Shown here one piece after another: positions 6,519-8,510 of a stretch of DNA of 8,510 nucleotides; position 1 is the stretch's first letter; each line of letters begins with the position of its first letter. The stretch comes from Ruminococcaceae bacterium UBA1438. Its GTDB lineage: Bacteria; Bacillota; Clostridia; Oscillospirales; Acutalibacteraceae. Below the pieces are notes generated by a model that was not told where the DNA came from, did not search any database, and saw nothing but the letters and a program-made list of their open reading frames with translations. The position numbers were made by a program, and so were the translations under genes. Location of the stretch: NCBI GenBank assembly GCA_002329285.1, contig DCTO01000006.1, positions 12,177 to 20,686 of the forward strand, written 5' to 3'.

Positions 6519-6543
6519 TACTTATTAATTTTTATGTTATAAT
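6515..6543 (+). promoter_or_regulatory. Strong extended -10 promoter for the binding-protein gene
   Basis: A -35 box TTGATA (6515-6520) and a consensus -10 box TATAAT (6538-6543) are separated by 17 nt, with TG at 6535-6536 giving an extended -10. The -35 box overlaps the oppF stop codon TGA (6516-6518). Transcription would start near 6550. This is the best promoter match in the window and would allow the binding protein to be made in excess of the channel and ATPases. Confidence 0.8.
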
Positions 6544-6580
6544 TTGGTAAACAGCATGGGTAAAACCGTGCAAATTATAA
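6537..6580 (+). repeat. Nested inverted repeat over the -10 box and leader
   Basis: TTATAATTT (6537-6545) is the exact reverse complement of AAATTATAA (6572-6580). Nested inside, GCATGG (6554-6559) pairs with CCGTGC (6566-6571) with one G-U wobble and a 6-nt loop. In RNA started near 6550 only the inner hairpin forms; in read-through RNA from oppF both can. As DNA, the inner repeat lies at about +5 to +22 and could be an operator. There is no T run, so it is not a terminator. Confidence 0.55.
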
Positions 6581-6610
6581 AATTTCATTTTAAGAAAGGA
6601 TTGATTCAAA

Positions 6611-8434
6611 ATGAAAATGAAAAAGCTTATTGCTCTCGTTTTGGCTCTTGCTTTAGTTTTCAGCTTGGCAGCTTGCTCAAACGGCGGCGGTAACACAGGC
6701 ACTGATGCAACTTCAATTTCAGTTTGTCTTGCAACTGAGCCTGACACAATTGACCCTGCTCTTAATTCAGCGGTTGACGGTGCTACAATGCTTGCTCACC
6801 TTTTCTCAGGTCTTGCAAAGTGGGCACAGGATGCTAACGGCAATCTTGAGATTGTTGCTGATGCAGCGCAGGAGCTCGTTGAAGGTGTAGAGAATGAGGA
6901 CGGCACCGTTACTTATACATACACCCTCAGAGACGGCCTTGTTTGGTCTGACGGCAAGCCCGTAACAGCAGGCGATTATGTTTTCGCATGGAACAGAGCT
7001 GCTTCAACAGAGCTTGCTGCTGACTATGGTTACATGTTTGACGTAGTAGACGGTTACAATGATATTTGGGAAACCGATGCTGATGAAAACTTTGTTAACC
7101 CCGATGCTAAACTTAACGTTCAAGCTCCTGATGACAAGACTATCGTTGTTACTCTTTCAAACGCAGTAGCATATTGGAATGAGCTTCTTGCTTTCCCAAC
7201 CTACTTCCCGGTTCGTGAGGATGTTGTTGCTAATGATTCTTGGGCAACTGATCCTTCAACCTACGTTTGCAACGGTCTTTACACCATTTCTTCTTGGGAT
7301 CATAACTCACTTATCACTCTCACGAAGAATGAAAATCACCCCGATGCATCTGACGTTACGATGGATACAATTAAGTTCTATCTTTCCGATGATGCAAACA
7401 ATCAGTTAACAAACTTCAAGAACGGCGAATGGAAGCTTATTGATGACGTTCCTACTAACGAAATCGCAACTCTTAAGGTTGATTATCCTGATGAGTTCTT
7501 CAATGTTGGTCAGATCGGCACATACTATGTATGCTGGAACATCAATGAGGAAATCCTTCCTGCAGATTCAACCCTCACAGGCGTTGAGGCTGAAAATGCA
7601 AGAGCTGAAATCAGAAATGCTCTCTCACTTCTTATTGACCGTAACTACATTGTTGATGAGATTGCCCAGGGCGGTCAGATTCCTGCTTCCTCTTTCGTTG
7701 CTATGGGTCTTACCGATGCAGACGGCTCACAGTTCTATGAGAACACAGGCGTAAGCACTGATTTCGTAGGTTATTTTAACACCTCTGCTGATGCTCTTGA
7801 GGCTAACTTCAACTCTGCTGTTGAAACCCTTAAGAAGTATTATGACTATGATGAGGCTACCGGCAAGTTCACAAACTTCCCAGCTATCACTTATCTCTAC
7901 AACACATCTGAAGCCCACCAGGCTATCGGCGAATACATCCAGTCAGCATTTGCTAATGTTGGTATTGATATGAGTATGGATAATCAGGAATGGGCAACCT
8001 TCCTTAACACCCGTAAGGATGGCGATTATACCGTTGCTCGTAATGGCTGGCTTGCAGACTACAATGATCCTATCTCATTCCTTGATATGTGGACCACCGT
8101 TTCAGGTAACAATGATATCCAGTACGGTAAGGGCGCTCACAAGGATGTAAAGGGCTACAGCTTAGACCTCACAGCTTATGGCTATGATGTTAAGGTTGAA
8201 AACGGCACATGGGCTGAAACCTATGATGTTCTTATTTCAACAATTAAGACCTGCACAGATAAGGACGTTCGTTATAAGTTAATGCACATTGCTGAAGATA
8301 TGCTTATGGCAACAGGCTGTGTAACTCCTATTTATTATTACACAGATCTTTATATGCTTGATTCTTCAGTTCAGGGCTTCTTCTCCAACCCGCTTGGATA
8401 TAAGTACTTTATGTATTGCACATATGCTGACTAA
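6611..8434 (+). CDS. oppA: Oligopeptide-binding lipoprotein (OppA-like, SBP family 5)
   Basis: The 607-aa extracellular solute-binding protein delivers peptides to OppBCDF. A lysine start and hydrophobic core (6-19) end in the lipobox LAAC, so C22 should be lipid-modified and anchor the protein outside the membrane. A Gly/Thr/Asn-rich linker (24-34) leads to the family 5 binding fold, with TEPDTIDPAL (42-51), YTLRDGLVWSDGKPVTAGDYVFAW (104-127) and GWLADYNDPISFLD (479-492). W480 and D483 align, from memory, with Trp416 and Asp419 of Salmonella OppA, where the aspartate binds the peptide N-terminus; this favours peptides over nickel or sugars. It is longer than the usual ~540 residues. AAAGGA (6595-6600) lies 10 nt before ATG 6611. 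Phenylalanine uses TTC in 19 of 24 cases, against 5 of 14 in oppB, consistent with high expression. The exact ligand is not readable. No terminator appears before the window ends. Confidence 0.94.
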   Translation: MKMKKLIALVLALALVFSLAACSNGGGNTGTDATSISVCLATEPDTIDPALNSAVDGATMLAHLFSGLAKWAQDANGNLEIVADAAQELVEGVENEDGTVTYTYTLRDGLVWSDGKPVTAGDYVFAWNRAASTELAADYGYMFDVVDGYNDIWETDADENFVNPDAKLNVQAPDDKTIVVTLSNAVAYWNELLAFPTYFPVREDVVANDSWATDPSTYVCNGLYTISSWDHNSLITLTKNENHPDASDVTMDTIKFYLSDDANNQLTNFKNGEWKLIDDVPTNEIATLKVDYPDEFFNVGQIGTYYVCWNINEEILPADSTLTGVEAENARAEIRNALSLLIDRNYIVDEIAQGGQIPASSFVAMGLTDADGSQFYENTGVSTDFVGYFNTSADALEANFNSAVETLKKYYDYDEATGKFTNFPAITYLYNTSEAHQAIGEYIQSAFANVGIDMSMDNQEWATFLNTRKDGDYTVARNGWLADYNDPISFLDMWTTVSGNNDIQYGKGAHKDVKGYSLDLTAYGYDVKVENGTWAETYDVLISTIKTCTDKDVRYKLMHIAEDMLMATGCVTPIYYYTDLYMLDSSVQGFFSNPLGYKYFMYCTYAD

Positions 8435-8510
8435 TTGCTGCAACGCTGAATAATATAATAGCATAAATTAAAAAACATCCGAGGCGAATGAACAAGTCCG
8501 TAAAAAATGG

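Noticed and set aside
8454..8459. TATAAT downstream of the binding-protein gene as a promoter
   Set aside because: No acceptable -35 box occurs at 16-18 nt; the nearest TTGCTG is 13 nt away.
8488..8510. Possible start of another gene (ATG AAC AAG TCC...) at the right edge
   Set aside because: GAGG (8481-8484) is only 3 nt from the ATG and just seven full codons are visible, so coding cannot be judged.

Overview
The window reads as a chromosomal segment of a low-to-moderate G+C Firmicute, most likely an uncultured gut-type clostridium (Oscillospirales/Ruminococcaceae-like). The evidence is AT-rich intergenic DNA, strong purine-rich Shine-Dalgarno sequences (GGAGG, AAGGAGG), TTGaca/TATAAT promoters, hairpin terminators, and a peptide-importer operon in the order B-C-D-F-A. 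This taxonomic call is an inference. All eight supported genes lie on the + strand. I see no tRNA, rRNA, CRISPR array, transposase or phage gene.

Positions 1-180 hold the terminator of an upstream unit, probably a second weak one, and a good promoter. Positions 192-2235 hold three small genes. The first is an unrecognised two-helix membrane protein. The second is a protein with a disordered N-terminus and a C-terminal helical XRE-like domain, which I recall as the C-terminal extension of clostridial macro-domain proteins. The third is a single-domain von Willebrand A (VWA) protein with an intact metal site. Hairpins separate the three genes, and the ribosome-binding site of the VWA gene lies in one arm of a long inverted repeat that could hide it. 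Two terminators close this block (2243-2311).

Positions 2236-2507 are a very AT-rich control region with nested palindromes and a promoter. From 2508 to 8434 follows a complete oligopeptide ABC importer. OppB and OppC form the membrane channel, OppD and OppF are the two ATPases, and the last gene encodes a lipid-anchored peptide-binding protein (OppA-like, 607 aa). The four machinery genes are tightly spaced (9 and 14 nt gaps, then an 8 nt overlap with a TTG start on oppF). The binding-protein gene has its own consensus-like extended -10 promoter overlapping the oppF stop codon, a structured leader, and C-ending codon choice typical of highly expressed genes. This fits the need for more binding protein than transporter.

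The importer is ordinary in gene content. The less-explained part is the XRE-like/VWA pair and the structured DNA around it. I did not find clear evidence of a wholly new system.
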